Origin: Oceanospirillales bacterium | Lineage (GTDB): Bacteria; Pseudomonadota; Gammaproteobacteria; Pseudomonadales; Balneatricaceae | Assembly: GCA_007693685.1 (NCBI GenBank) | Contig: REDB01000120.1 | Location: 1 to 36,342, forward strand | DNA length: 36,342 nucleotides | Reading direction: 5' to 3' | In this document: positions 10,414 to 19,978 of the stretch, in pieces | Numbering within the stretch: the first letter of the stretch is position 1 | Layout of the letters: each line of letters opens with the position of its first letter | Translations under genes and position numbers: made by a program | Notes under the pieces: model-generated | Told to the model about the DNA's origin: nothing | What the model saw: only the letters and a program-made list of their open reading frames with translations | Databases searched by the model: none

Positions 10414-11592
10414 ATGAAATCAAATAACCGTAATGGTCTTACCCGCCTAATCTATAACCCGACAGCGCGAAGTTTGTTTTTTCAGGCAGTTGTGCTTGGT
10501 GGATTACTCTGGTTCATGCTTACCATTATAGGTAACGTGATGACCAACCTCGAAACTCGAGGTATATCAACTGGTTTTGGCTTTTTAAGTCAACCAGCAG
10601 GCTTTGGAATCTCTCAAACCCTGATTGAATACGATGAGACTTTTTCCTTTGGCCGAACCTTTATCGTTGGGCTACTTAATACATTATTAGTTTCAGCATT
10701 AGGCATCGTTGCAGCAACGATACTGGGTGTATTTGTCGGTATTAGCCGGATTTCTCCAAACTGGCTGTTACGAAAAATCTCGATGGTCTATATTGAGATA
10801 CTGCGCAACATTCCACTGCTACTACAAATTTTCTTCTGGTATTTCGTTGTCTTACAGGCACTGCCAAGACCTAGGGACAGTATTACCTTTGGCGAAGCTG
10901 TCTTTATCAACGTGCGTGGTGTTTTTGTTCCCAAGCCCATGGCAGAAACAGGCTTTACCTTCTATGCCGTACTTATCGTAGCTGCGATTATCGGTGTGTT
11001 TGTTCTAGGCCGATGGGCTAAACGCCGAATGATCGATACAGGACAGCAGTTTCCAGTATTCTGGACATCGGTTGGCATTCTGATTGGAACGGTAGTGATT
11101 GGGTACTTTATTACTGGACGTCCAATTTCTCTGGAATATCCTGAGTTACGCGGTTTGAATTTCCGCGGAGGTATCTCCTTGTTGCCAGAGCTTTTGGCTT
11201 TGTGGTTTGCACTGACTATTTACACCAGTACATACATAGGTGAGATAGTGCGTTCAGGCATACAGTCAGTAGCTCATGGTCAAACAGAAGCTTGTCGTGC
11301 GTTGGGTTTGAATGAGAAACAGCGTATGAATTTGGTCATTCTTCCGCAAGCGATGCGTGTAATGATCCCGCCAATGACCAGCCAATACCTCAATTTAACT
11401 AAAAACTCTTCGTTGGCGACGGCTATAGGTTATCCCGATTTGGTGTCCGTTTTTGCTGGAACAACACTCAATCAAACAGGTCAGGCAATAGAAATTATTA
11501 CCATGACGATGTTGGTTTACTTGACGATCAGTTTATCGGTATCAGCCTTTATGAACTGGTTTAACAAACGTGTTGCTTTGGTGGAGCGATAA
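10414..11592 (+). CDS. aapQ: General L-amino acid ABC transporter permease
   Basis: Multi-TM ORF; EAA-type loop GIQSVAHGQTEACRALGLNEKQRMNLVILPQAMRVMIPP. Start set at ATG 10414 rather than TTG 10387. Confidence 0.93.
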   Translation: MKSNNRNGLTRLIYNPTARSLFFQAVVLGGLLWFMLTIIGNVMTNLETRGISTGFGFLSQPAGFGISQTLIEYDETFSFGRTFIVGLLNTLLVSALGIVAATILGVFVGISRISPNWLLRKISMVYIEILRNIPLLLQIFFWYFVVLQALPRPRDSITFGEAVFINVRGVFVPKPMAETGFTFYAVLIVAAIIGVFVLGRWAKRRMIDTGQQFPVFWTSVGILIGTVVIGYFITGRPISLEYPELRGLNFRGGISLLPELLALWFALTIYTSTYIGEIVRSGIQSVAHGQTEACRALGLNEKQRMNLVILPQAMRVMIPPMTSQYLNLTKNSSLATAIGYPDLVSVFAGTTLNQTGQAIEIITMTMLVYLTISLSVSAFMNWFNKRVALVER

Positions 11593-11595
11593 AAA

Positions 11596-12690
11596 ATGGA
11601 AAAATTTACTCCCATTGAAAGTCGTCCAGCACCTCTAGTCGAGGTTGGCATCATCGGCTGGATGAGAAGAAACCTCTTTTCCAGTATTCCTAATACGCTG
11701 GTCACTATATTCACAGCCTATATGCTATGGATCGTTCTAGTTCCATTTCTTAATTGGGCTTTTATTAGTTCGGATTGGTTTGGTGAATCTCGTCATGACT
11801 GCACTAGCGGTGGAGCCTGCTGGGTATTCGTGACGGTACGTTGGAATCTGTTTATGTATGGATTTTATCCAGAAGACAGTTACTGGCGTCCAAATTTAGC
11901 ATTCATATTACTCATCGCTATCATTGCATGGTTATCAATTCCAAACCTTCCATTTAAAAAGTGGGTAGGTATTGCTGCCATTACGATCTATCCCGTTGTT
12001 GCATATACCTTACTCTATGGCGGTTTCGGTCTTGACGTTATTCCAACACATCGTTGGGGTGGTTTAATGCTGACCCTAGTGCTAGCACTGATTGGTATCG
12101 TTGTGGCGATTCCTATTGGTATTTTGCTGGCGCTTGGGCGTCGAAGTGAGATGCCCGTAATCAAAATGGTCTGTGTCATCTTTATAGAGTTTTGGCGCGG
12201 CGTTCCTTTGATCACCATTCTATTTATGGCGTCAGTCATGCTACCGCTGTTTTTTGCAGGTGGAACTGATGCGGATAAATTGATGCGTGCATTAATCGGT
12301 ATCGTCATGTTCCAGTCTGCTTATATGGCAGAGGTAGTGCGTGGTGGTTTGCAAGCACTTAGTAAAGGACAGTTTGAAGGCGCGGATGCATTAGGTTTAA
12401 GTTATTGGCAAAAAATGAACCTAGTGGTACTACCGCAAGCTCTAAAAATTATGATTCCAGGCATAGTGAATACCCTGATCTCCTTATTTAAGGATACCAG
12501 TCTAATCGTCATCATCGGTTTGTTAGATGTATTGGGTATGGTTCGCCAAGCGCTGTCTGATCCAGCTTGGTTGGGTTATCCAGCAGAAGGCTATTTATTC
12601 GCTGCCTTCATGTTCTGGATCTTCTGTTTCAGTATGTCTCGTTACAGTATTTATCTTGAAGATCGCCTCAATACCGGCCATCGGAATTAA
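11596..12690 (+). CDS. aapM: General L-amino acid ABC transporter permease
   Basis: 364 aa; GGLQALSKGQFEGADALGLSYWQKMNLVVLPQALKIMIPG; immediately downstream of aapQ. Confidence 0.93.
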   Translation: MEKFTPIESRPAPLVEVGIIGWMRRNLFSSIPNTLVTIFTAYMLWIVLVPFLNWAFISSDWFGESRHDCTSGGACWVFVTVRWNLFMYGFYPEDSYWRPNLAFILLIAIIAWLSIPNLPFKKWVGIAAITIYPVVAYTLLYGGFGLDVIPTHRWGGLMLTLVLALIGIVVAIPIGILLALGRRSEMPVIKMVCVIFIEFWRGVPLITILFMASVMLPLFFAGGTDADKLMRALIGIVMFQSAYMAEVVRGGLQALSKGQFEGADALGLSYWQKMNLVVLPQALKIMIPGIVNTLISLFKDTSLIVIIGLLDVLGMVRQALSDPAWLGYPAEGYLFAAFMFWIFCFSMSRYSIYLEDRLNTGHRN

Positions 12691-12705
12691 TTGGAGTTCT
12701 GGTCT

Positions 12706-13455
12706 ATGACGAACGAACAAGAGTTTATTATCACTCTGAATAATGTAAATAAATGGTACGGCCAGTTTCACGTATTGAAGGATATCAACCTAAACGTGAA
12801 AGTCGGTGAAAGGATCGTTATTTGTGGTCCTTCAGGATCTGGTAAATCAACCATGATCCGCTGTATCAATCACTTGGAAGAGCATCAAGAAGGAGAGATC
12901 GTTGTTGATGGTGTGGTGTTGAATAATGACTTGAAGAACATCGGTCAGATACGTAAAGAAGTAGGTATGGTGTTTCAGCACTTTAACCTTTTCCCGCATC
13001 TGACGGTTCTGCAAAACTGCACTTTGGCACCTATTTGGGTCAGAAAAATGCCTCAAAAAGAAGCTGAGGCGATTGCAATGAAATATTTGGAACGTGTCAA
13101 AATTCCTGAGCAGGCTAATAAGTTTCCGGGGCAGCTATCGGGTGGTCAGCAACAGCGTGTTGCCATTGCACGAAGCTTATGTATGAACCCCAGAGTTATG
13201 CTGTTTGATGAGCCAACCTCTGCTCTTGATCCAGAGATGATAAAGGAAGTTCTCGATGTAATGGTGGAGCTTGCTCAAGAAGGGATGACTATGCTCTGCG
13301 TAACTCACGAAATGGGCTTTGCGAAAAAAGTGGCTGACCGCGTTATCTTTATGGATGCCGGTCAAATCGTTGAAGAAAATGAGCCACAAGAGTTCTTCAA
13401 CAATCCTCAGTCAGACCGCACCAAGTTATTCCTCAGTCAAGTATTGGGGCATTAA
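12706..13455 (+). CDS. aapP: General L-amino acid ABC transporter ATP-binding protein
   Basis: Walker [10 protein letters not shown], signature LSGGQQQR, Walker [16 protein letters not shown]. Start set at ATG 12706. Confidence 0.95.
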   Translation: MTNEQEFIITLNNVNKWYGQFHVLKDINLNVKVGERIVICGPSGSGKSTMIRCINHLEEHQEGEIVVDGVVLNNDLKNIGQIRKEVGMVFQHFNLFPHLTVLQNCTLAPIWVRKMPQKEAEAIAMKYLERVKIPEQANKFPGQLSGGQQQRVAIARSLCMNPRVMLFDEPTSALDPEMIKEVLDVMVELAQEGMTMLCVTHEMGFAKKVADRVIFMDAGQIVEENEPQEFFNNPQSDRTKLFLSQVLGH

Positions 13456-13463
13456 TCCCATTC

Positions 13464-13500
13464 TCAATCGAGTAGTAGGGTGAACCTGCTACTCGATTGA
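13464..13500 (+). terminator. Stem-loop at the end of the aapJQMP operon
   Basis: TCAATCGAGTAGTAGG-GTGAA-CCTGCTACTCGATTGA, 16-bp stem with one wobble, directly after the aapP stop. Lacks a clear U tract. Confidence 0.65.
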
Positions 13501-13650
13501 ATGTCCTAAATCATCTATAACCTGACTTTTTACGTATCTTTACAAAGATCGCCATGTTATTGCTATGTATAAGAGCTAAAATCTTCTTATTAGCTTCTAA
13601 TTATTAAACGTTTTATTTGCGTTATTAAAAATATCTCAAGGAGAGACCGT

Positions 13651-14706
13651 GTGCGACCATCGTTGTTTGCGATTCTGATCAGCTCATTGTTGTTTTTAAC
13701 GGGTTGTGATCAACCGGCAGCACAAGGTAATGAACAACAAAGACAACCCCGCACACATCTCGTTGAAGTCTATAACGTCAACTTAGAAGACGTTAAATTA
13801 GATCGAATGCGAACTGGAACACTTCGTGCCACAACGCGCTTTAGAGTGTTTGCACAAGAGGAAGGTCAACTAGCAGCCTTGCCTTGGTATCCCGGTGATA
13901 GAGTCAGTCAAGGCGATCTGTTGATGGCTTTAGATGATAGTTTGCTAAGATCGCAAATAGCACGAAGTCGTGCTGAACTCAGTCGAGCTGAACGAGATTT
14001 AGAAAGAGTTCGCTCACTTTCTCAGCGTAATTTAACCTCCGTTGAAGAGTTACAAAAACGTGAAACTGAGCTTGAAATCGCTCGTGCAGAACTGGCTATC
14101 CTTAATACTCGGCTTACCTTTACCCGTGTCGAAGCACCTTTCTCCGGTGTCATTACTGAAAGGTTATCTGAACCTGGTAATTTCGCATCAAAAAATACCC
14201 ATCTGCTCACACTAATCGACCCTCAGTCTTTAGTTGTTGATCTGCAACTCTCAGAGCAAGTGATTACTCACCTCAACTTAGATGATCCGGTTGAAATTCA
14301 GTTGGATGCTTTAGGCTCACAGTATTTTCAAGGCAAAGTGTCACGTATCTATCCTGAAATTGATCCGCTTACTCGTCGAGGACAGGTGGAGATCAGCCTA
14401 GATCCAGTGCCTACAGGCGCCTTGCCGGGTCAGTTAGCTCGTGTCAGTTTAACGGCTAACTTACAGCAAAGAATGATGATTCCCTTTGCGGCTTTACGTT
14501 TTGAACAAGGTGAATATGTCTATGTTATGAATGATGAACAGCGTATTGAAAAACGTGAAGTCATCACCGGTCTTAGAGTGGCGGATAGAATTGAAATTCT
14601 AGAAGGTCTGTCACCCAATGAAAATGTTGTTATTCGTGGCTTTATGGGTCTAACTGAAGGACGGCAAGTGACTGCGGTAACGCCTTTATCGGAGCGAGGC
14701 AATTAA
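13651..14706 (+). CDS. RND efflux periplasmic adaptor (membrane fusion) lipoprotein
   Basis: GTG start; lipobox LFLTGC; FRVFAQEEGQLAALPWYPGDRVSQGDLLMALDD lipoyl-like domain, coiled coil, VEAPFSGVITERL. Confidence 0.92.
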   Translation: MRPSLFAILISSLLFLTGCDQPAAQGNEQQRQPRTHLVEVYNVNLEDVKLDRMRTGTLRATTRFRVFAQEEGQLAALPWYPGDRVSQGDLLMALDDSLLRSQIARSRAELSRAERDLERVRSLSQRNLTSVEELQKRETELEIARAELAILNTRLTFTRVEAPFSGVITERLSEPGNFASKNTHLLTLIDPQSLVVDLQLSEQVITHLNLDDPVEIQLDALGSQYFQGKVSRIYPEIDPLTRRGQVEISLDPVPTGALPGQLARVSLTANLQQRMMIPFAALRFEQGEYVYVMNDEQRIEKREVITGLRVADRIEILEGLSPNENVVIRGFMGLTEGRQVTAVTPLSERGN

Positions 14707-14707
14707 A

Positions 14708-17700
14708 ATGTCTAAGACGGTATTACGGCATAGCTCCGGCATAGCAGGATGGTCGATACGACATCCTGTCGGTGTCACTATGATAGCAATGGCAGTAATC
14801 GTATTAGGTGTTTTTAGTTTAAGCCGTTTGTCCGTGGATCTATTGCCTAGACTTATTTATCCTGAAATTCGCGTCAGTGTTACTGACCTTGGTGTTCCTG
14901 CTGTTGTCATGGAAGATCGTGTTACTCGCTATTTAGAAGAGCAATTAGCTGTCACCGAAGATATGGTCAATATCCAGTCAAGCACCAGTCAGGGTCGAGC
15001 TTCAGTGGATTTAATCTTCCCTTATGGTAAAGATATTGATATCGCCCTTAGAGACGCTAGCACTCGCTTGGACAGAGCAAGGCGTTTACTACCAGATTCG
15101 ATCGAACAGCCCACTATTTTTAAGCGAGATCCCTCTCAAATACCTGTGATGCAATTTGCCATCAGTTCATCTCTGCGAGATCCTGTTGAGTTACGTACTT
15201 GGGTTGATGATGTGTTCGCCAATTGGTTCATCAACTTACCAGGTGTTGCTGCTGCCGAAGTGGGTGGCGGATTAGAGAGAGAAATTCAGATATTACCCGA
15301 TCCAGTTAGATTGGCAGGGCTAGGCTTAGAAGTCGATGATGTTGTTGATGCCTTAACGCGCAATCATCGTGAAGATCCAGCGGGTCGTTTAAGGACAGAG
15401 CGACAAGAGATCAGCGGACGTATTAGTGGAAGATTTGATAGTGTTGAAGCCTTAGCTTCGTTATCCATACCCCTAGCGGATGGCAGTCGAGTCTCATTAG
15501 ATGAAGTGGCGACGATATTAGATACGCATAAAGATGAGCGTTTACGTATCCGAGCCAATGGTATCCCCGCCCTACAGTTATCTATCCAGAATCAACCCGA
15601 CGCGAACACTATTTCGGTTGCTAACCATGTACAAACGAGGATGCAATGGCTTAGTGATCAAGGACTCATACCTGATGATATAGAGATTTATCCTATCTCT
15701 GATCAATCCATTTATGTGCGTCAGGCATTGAATAACTCAGTTATTGCTGTTGTCAGTGGTGCGTTATTAGCCATGTCAGTGGTCTATCTGTTTTTGGGCA
15801 ATCTAAGGCGCACGTTGATCATTGGTAGTGCTATTCCCATCGCAGTAATGGTGACCTTTGTATTGATGGGTGTCAGTAATCTAACCCTAAATATCATGAC
15901 GTTGGGAGGGTTGGCACTAGGTGTCGGTATGTTGGTCGATAACACCATTGTTATGTTGGAAAATATTTATCGACATCAGCGAGAAGGTGAAGCCACACTT
16001 GAAGATGCAGAAAATGCAGCAGCAGAGGTCAATAGTGCGATTTTAGCGTCAACTTCGACCAATTTGGCTGCAATTTTGCCGTTTCTATTTGTCGGTGGAT
16101 TGGTAGGTCTACTTTTCAGAGAATTGATTATTACTATTTCAGCTGCGGTTGTGGCATCGATGGTTATTGCGCTAACACTGGTTCCAGCTTTGGCTTCTAG
16201 AGTAGTTACTCATAAAACCAGTGCTTTTAGACGAACTATAGATCGCATTATAGAAACTTTACAACGAGGCTATGCTTTTCTGATAGGTAAAATCTTGAAG
16301 TTCCGTTGGCCGATTCCATTGGTGTTTATAGGTTTACTTGTTATTAGTGCGCCAACTTTTTTAAGTGGAGCGCAAACGTTTTTACCAACTATGGACAATG
16401 GTGAAGTTGATATCCGAGTGATCGGTGATCCTGATATTACACTCGACGAAATGGATCAGCGTGTACTGATCGTTGAATCCTTAATACGGCGAGATCCCCA
16501 TGTAGAAAGTGCTTTTGTGGTGTCAGGTGGTTTTGTCTGGGGACGATCTGCGAGAGAAGCCGCTAACCAAGCCAGTATCACCGTTCAATTAAAATCTCTA
16601 GCGGATAGAGAGATCACATCACAGCAATGGATCAACCGTAAAAACCAGCAGATAGCAGAAGAGCAATTGGCGGGCGTTCAAGTGCGTATGCGCCAACGCG
16701 GTATTCGTGGTATTCGCACCAGTACCAGCGATGATGATATCAGTGTGCGTATTCAAGGGCCTGACTTAGTGGTGTTGGATCGCTTAGCCAGAGAAACGGT
16801 TGATAGAATGGCTTCTGTTCAGGGATTACAAAATCTAGCTTTTTCATCCGAAGAGCAAGTTCTTGAATTAGATTTTCGTGTAGATAGAGAAAGGGCTGCT
16901 GTCTTAGGTGTGAATGTTCAAGATGTAAATGCCGCCTTGATGATGGCGTTAGAGGGTAGGGTAGTCACTGACTTTTACGAAGGAGGTCGAGGATTTGATA
17001 TTCGCATACGACTACCTCAGCATCTGACACGTGATGTACAGGATTTAGAATCGGTATTGCTTTTCCCTTCTACCAATGGTCGTCAGCCTGTTTACCTAGG
17101 TGATCTAGTTCAAGTTGAATTAACCCAATCTCCAGGAACAATACGGCGAGATAGCCAAATGCGTATTGTTGAAGTCACTGCGACCTTAATGTCGGGTTAT
17201 CCGCTTGGGGAAGTATTACAGAGCATAGATCAAGCACTAGCTGAGTTGGCATTGCCGAGTGGTTACACTCGATTTGATGGTGGAGCAGGGCAAACATTAC
17301 AAGAAGGTCAGCGCTTAACGGGTATCTTGTTATTACTGGCCCTTTTTTTGGTGTTTGTGGTAATGGCGGTTCAATATGAATCTTTGCGTAATCCCTTAGT
17401 TATTATTCTCAGTGTACCCTTCAGTGCCATAGGTGTTGCGGGTGGTTTAAACCTCTTAGGTATGCCGCTATCGATGCCAGTATGGTTAGGCATGATCATG
17501 CTCGCTGGTATTGTGGTGAATAACGCTATCGTCTTGGTTGAATATATTGAACTGCAACAAGATAAGGGGATGCGTCGTGATGAGGCGATTATCTCAGCAG
17601 CAAAACTAAGGCTTCGTCCTATCATGATGACCACCATGACAACAGTAGCGGGAATGCTGCCACTAGCGATAGGCATAGGAGAAGGTTCTGAAATGCTGCA

Positions 17701-17839
17701 ACCCTTAGCCGTCGCTATTGTCTTTGGCTTGAGCTTTTCGATGTTTGTGGGGTTGTTACTGGTGCCTGTGATTTATTCTTACTTGCAGCCCGCTGAGCGC
17801 AAGGTTAGTACCTTGGCTCAGGTGGCTACAACAGCTTAA
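14708..17839 (+). CDS. RND efflux transporter permease (AcrB/HAE1-like)
   Basis: 1043 aa, SIRHPVGVTMIAMAVIVLGVFSLSRLSVDLLPRL; TLGGLALGVGMLVDNTIVMLENI; GMIMLAGIVVNNAIVLVEYI; two-repeat RND architecture. Confidence 0.96.
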   Translation: MSKTVLRHSSGIAGWSIRHPVGVTMIAMAVIVLGVFSLSRLSVDLLPRLIYPEIRVSVTDLGVPAVVMEDRVTRYLEEQLAVTEDMVNIQSSTSQGRASVDLIFPYGKDIDIALRDASTRLDRARRLLPDSIEQPTIFKRDPSQIPVMQFAISSSLRDPVELRTWVDDVFANWFINLPGVAAAEVGGGLEREIQILPDPVRLAGLGLEVDDVVDALTRNHREDPAGRLRTERQEISGRISGRFDSVEALASLSIPLADGSRVSLDEVATILDTHKDERLRIRANGIPALQLSIQNQPDANTISVANHVQTRMQWLSDQGLIPDDIEIYPISDQSIYVRQALNNSVIAVVSGALLAMSVVYLFLGNLRRTLIIGSAIPIAVMVTFVLMGVSNLTLNIMTLGGLALGVGMLVDNTIVMLENIYRHQREGEATLEDAENAAAEVNSAILASTSTNLAAILPFLFVGGLVGLLFRELIITISAAVVASMVIALTLVPALASRVVTHKTSAFRRTIDRIIETLQRGYAFLIGKILKFRWPIPLVFIGLLVISAPTFLSGAQTFLPTMDNGEVDIRVIGDPDITLDEMDQRVLIVESLIRRDPHVESAFVVSGGFVWGRSAREAANQASITVQLKSLADREITSQQWINRKNQQIAEEQLAGVQVRMRQRGIRGIRTSTSDDDISVRIQGPDLVVLDRLARETVDRMASVQGLQNLAFSSEEQVLELDFRVDRERAAVLGVNVQDVNAALMMALEGRVVTDFYEGGRGFDIRIRLPQHLTRDVQDLESVLLFPSTNGRQPVYLGDLVQVELTQSPGTIRRDSQMRIVEVTATLMSGYPLGEVLQSIDQALAELALPSGYTRFDGGAGQTLQEGQRLTGILLLLALFLVFVVMAVQYESLRNPLVIILSVPFSAIGVAGGLNLLGMPLSMPVWLGMIMLAGIVVNNAIVLVEYIELQQDKGMRRDEAIISAAKLRLRPIMMTTMTTVAGMLPLAIGIGEGSEMLQPLAVAIVFGLSFSMFVGLLLVPVIYSYLQPAERKVSTLAQVATTA

Positions 17840-17853
17840 ATGACAGTTAAAAG

Positions 17854-18534
17854 CTAGAAATGGAATAGATAGAATACAGATCCAGCTGCAATTACGACAG
17901 TGATCACAAAACGTATCCAAGGGAAGGATTCAGGTGCAGGAAGCACTTTCTCTTTATCCGGCGCGCTGTCGTTCATCGGCTTTTTACCCGTGAACATCGC
18001 TTTTACCAGTCCTTCACCTAAAAGCTTATATACAGCAATAGCGGTTAAGTGAAGTGCAACCAAGATTAAAATCCAATCAAAAAAGTTTTTATGCCAACGA
18101 CTCATCCAGCGAACCGTATCTCGATCAACAGAGTTGGATAAAGGTCCCGCAAACAAAATATCATCACTAGTGAACAGTCCGGTCGTTAACTGAAAACCCA
18201 CTGCACTTAGTAACACAATGACCATGATTCCACCCATAGGGTTGTGCCCTAAGTAATGGATAGGTTTACGCTTGGCTAAAGCGATGGCATAGCCAAATAG
18301 GGTGGTAGGGCCAGTAAGAAATCGGCTAAAACGGGCGGCTGGTGTACCAATAAAGCCCCAAATCACGCGATAAATCATCAAACCTAACAAAATTTGCGCC
18401 AGTATCATGTGATGCTCTAGTGCATCAAAGTTTTGGCTTTGTGTCGCAGAGAACCAGAGTAAAAAGAGTAAGATGGGTAAGCACCAGTGAAATACCCGAA
18501 TACTCCAATCCCAGACTTTTACATCTTCTTTCAT
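17854..18534 (-). CDS. Cytochrome b561 family membrane protein
   Basis: VWDWSIRVFHWCLPILLFLLWFSA, LEHHMILAQILLGLMIYRVIWGFIG, histidine-bearing TM helices of the diheme cytochrome b family. Confidence 0.87.
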   Translation of the reverse strand: MKEDVKVWDWSIRVFHWCLPILLFLLWFSATQSQNFDALEHHMILAQILLGLMIYRVIWGFIGTPAARFSRFLTGPTTLFGYAIALAKRKPIHYLGHNPMGGIMVIVLLSAVGFQLTTGLFTSDDILFAGPLSNSVDRDTVRWMSRWHKNFFDWILILVALHLTAIAVYKLLGEGLVKAMFTGKKPMNDSAPDKEKVLPAPESFPWIRFVITVVIAAGSVFYLFHF

Positions 18535-18670
18535 AACATATCCTTAGTTCAAATTAGCCCTTAATTATATAGGGACAGCATAGCACACTGAAAAGTTTAC
18601 TTAATGACTAAAACACTTTGGTTAGTGAGTGATCCAGTTTGATGCTTATTTGAACAGTATTTTTGCTTTT

Positions 18671-18687
18671 TGCAGTATTTTGGTGCA
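18671..18687 (+). promoter_or_regulatory. NtrC-like enhancer dyad
   Basis: TGCAGTATTTTGGTGCA, 13/17 identity to TGCACTAAAATGGTGCA and close to known TGCAC-N6-GGTGCA sites; lies upstream of a sigma-54 element. Confidence 0.6.
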
Positions 18688-18726
18688 GTGCAGTAACTAA
18701 AATCCTGAAATTACACCCGTAAAAAG

Positions 18727-18742
18727 TGGCATAAGCATTGCA
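18727..18742 (+). promoter_or_regulatory. Sigma-54 (RpoN) -24/-12 promoter of the nucleobase transporter operon
   Basis: TGGCATAAGCATTGCA matches TGGCAYRNNNNTTGCW with GG-N10-GC spacing. Confidence 0.8.
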
Positions 18743-18760
18743 AGTAAAAAATCAATTAAG

Positions 18761-18776
18761 TTGACTGATCGGTCAG
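18761..18776. promoter_or_regulatory. RutR-like TetR operator
   Basis: TTGACTGATCGGTCAG; TGAC-N6-GTCA architecture as in the E. coli RutR box TTGACCANNTGGTCAA; near-identical copy upstream of xdhA (31892-31907). Confidence 0.65.
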
Positions 18777-18866
18777 TTTTACGCTGGGGTTCAACAGCCA
18801 GATAGCTTTCCACGCATCAAGTCAGTCTTTCTAGACATGAATCTATGTTTTATCTGAAAGGAAAAA

Positions 18867-19919
18867 ATGATGAATATTGCAAAGCGTTTAACCTTGAAAA
18901 AAATGGCAGTAATGTGTGGTTTGACCGCTTGTCTTGGCTTACAAGCACTGGTTCCATCAGATGCACAAGCATCAACAGCGATTAACTTTACCTTAGACTG
19001 GCGTTTTGAAGGGCCATCCGCACCTTTCTTATTAGCCTTAGATAAAGGCTACTTTGCTGAAGAAGGATTAAACGTCAATATCGATTCGGGTAACGGTTCT
19101 GCTGGTGCAGTGACTCGCGTGGCGACAGGTGCCTATGATATGGGTTTGGCTGATTTTAATGCACTGGTTGAGTATGCCTCAGCTAACCCTTCATCCGGCA
19201 TTCAAGCCGTTTATATGTTGTACAACAACACACCGGCGGCGGTGTTTACCTTAAAGGATTCTGGCATTGATACGCCCGCAGATTTAGTCGGTAAAACCTT
19301 AGCGGCTCCCGTCTTTGATGCTGGGCGTAAGGCTTGGCCTGCTTTTGCAGCGCATAATGGTCTCGATGTAGATAGCGTGACTTGGCAAAGTGTCGATCCT
19401 GCTATTCGTGAAACCTTACTGGCGCGTCGCCAAGTGGATGGTATCACCGGTTTTTACTTCACTAGCCTATTGAATTTAGAGGCGCGTGGCATCGATCCAG
19501 AGATGATCACCGTCATGCCTTATTCCGATTTTGGTGTCGCTTTGTATGGTAATGCCATTATCGCCAGTGAAAAGTTGCTAGCGGAAAACCCAGATGCAGT
19601 TTCAGCTTTTGTACGTGCCTTTAACCGAGCCTTAGTTGAAACCCTTGAAGATCCTGCAGCAGCGGTTAAGCACGTTAAACGACGTGATGCTCTTGTCAAT
19701 GAAGCACTAGAGCTTAGACGTTTGAACTTGGCTTTAGAAGCACAAGTCGTTACCGAAGAAACCTTAGCTGAAGGTTTAGGTGCTGTGACTCAAGATCGCT
19801 TAGAGCAATCGATTCAGGAAGCTGTCAGTGCGTTTGGATTGGATGTGACTCCTGACGCTGCACAACTCTTTAATACCGCCTTTTTACCGGAACTGACCGA
19901 GCGCACAGTTCCTCGTTAA
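18867..19919 (+). CDS. ABC transporter substrate-binding protein, NMT1/THI5 family (predicted nucleobase or related N-compound transport)
   Basis: Signal peptide then AINFTLDWRFEGPSAPFLLALDKGYFAEEGLNVNIDSGNGSAGAVTRVATGAYDMGLADFNALVEY. Substrate inferred only from neighbours. Confidence 0.9.
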   Translation: MMNIAKRLTLKKMAVMCGLTACLGLQALVPSDAQASTAINFTLDWRFEGPSAPFLLALDKGYFAEEGLNVNIDSGNGSAGAVTRVATGAYDMGLADFNALVEYASANPSSGIQAVYMLYNNTPAAVFTLKDSGIDTPADLVGKTLAAPVFDAGRKAWPAFAAHNGLDVDSVTWQSVDPAIRETLLARRQVDGITGFYFTSLLNLEARGIDPEMITVMPYSDFGVALYGNAIIASEKLLAENPDAVSAFVRAFNRALVETLEDPAAAVKHVKRRDALVNEALELRRLNLALEAQVVTEETLAEGLGAVTQDRLEQSIQEAVSAFGLDVTPDAAQLFNTAFLPELTERTVPR

Positions 19920-19926
19920 TTGTCAT

Positions 19927-19959
19927 CTCTCTAGTCAGTGTACCTAGCTGTCTAGAGAG
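19927..19959 (+). terminator. Intercistronic hairpin between substrate-binding protein and ATPase genes
   Basis: CTCTCTAGTCAG-TGTACCTAG-CTGTCTAGAGAG (11 of 12 bp pair), followed by GCTTTGTTT. Confidence 0.55.
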
Positions 19960-19978
19960 GCTTTGTTTGAGGTGGATT

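Noticed and set aside
13574-13595. AGCTAA-N10-TTAGCT inverted repeat upstream of the RND adaptor gene
   Set aside because: Only 6-bp arms in AT-rich DNA and no adjacent regulator; not enough to call an operator.
17371-17676. Antisense ORF 101 aa in the RND permease, and similar shadow ORFs at 12015-12308, 22570-22782 and 34514-34888
   Set aside because: Opposite-strand shadows of transmembrane coding sequence with no RBS/domain support.
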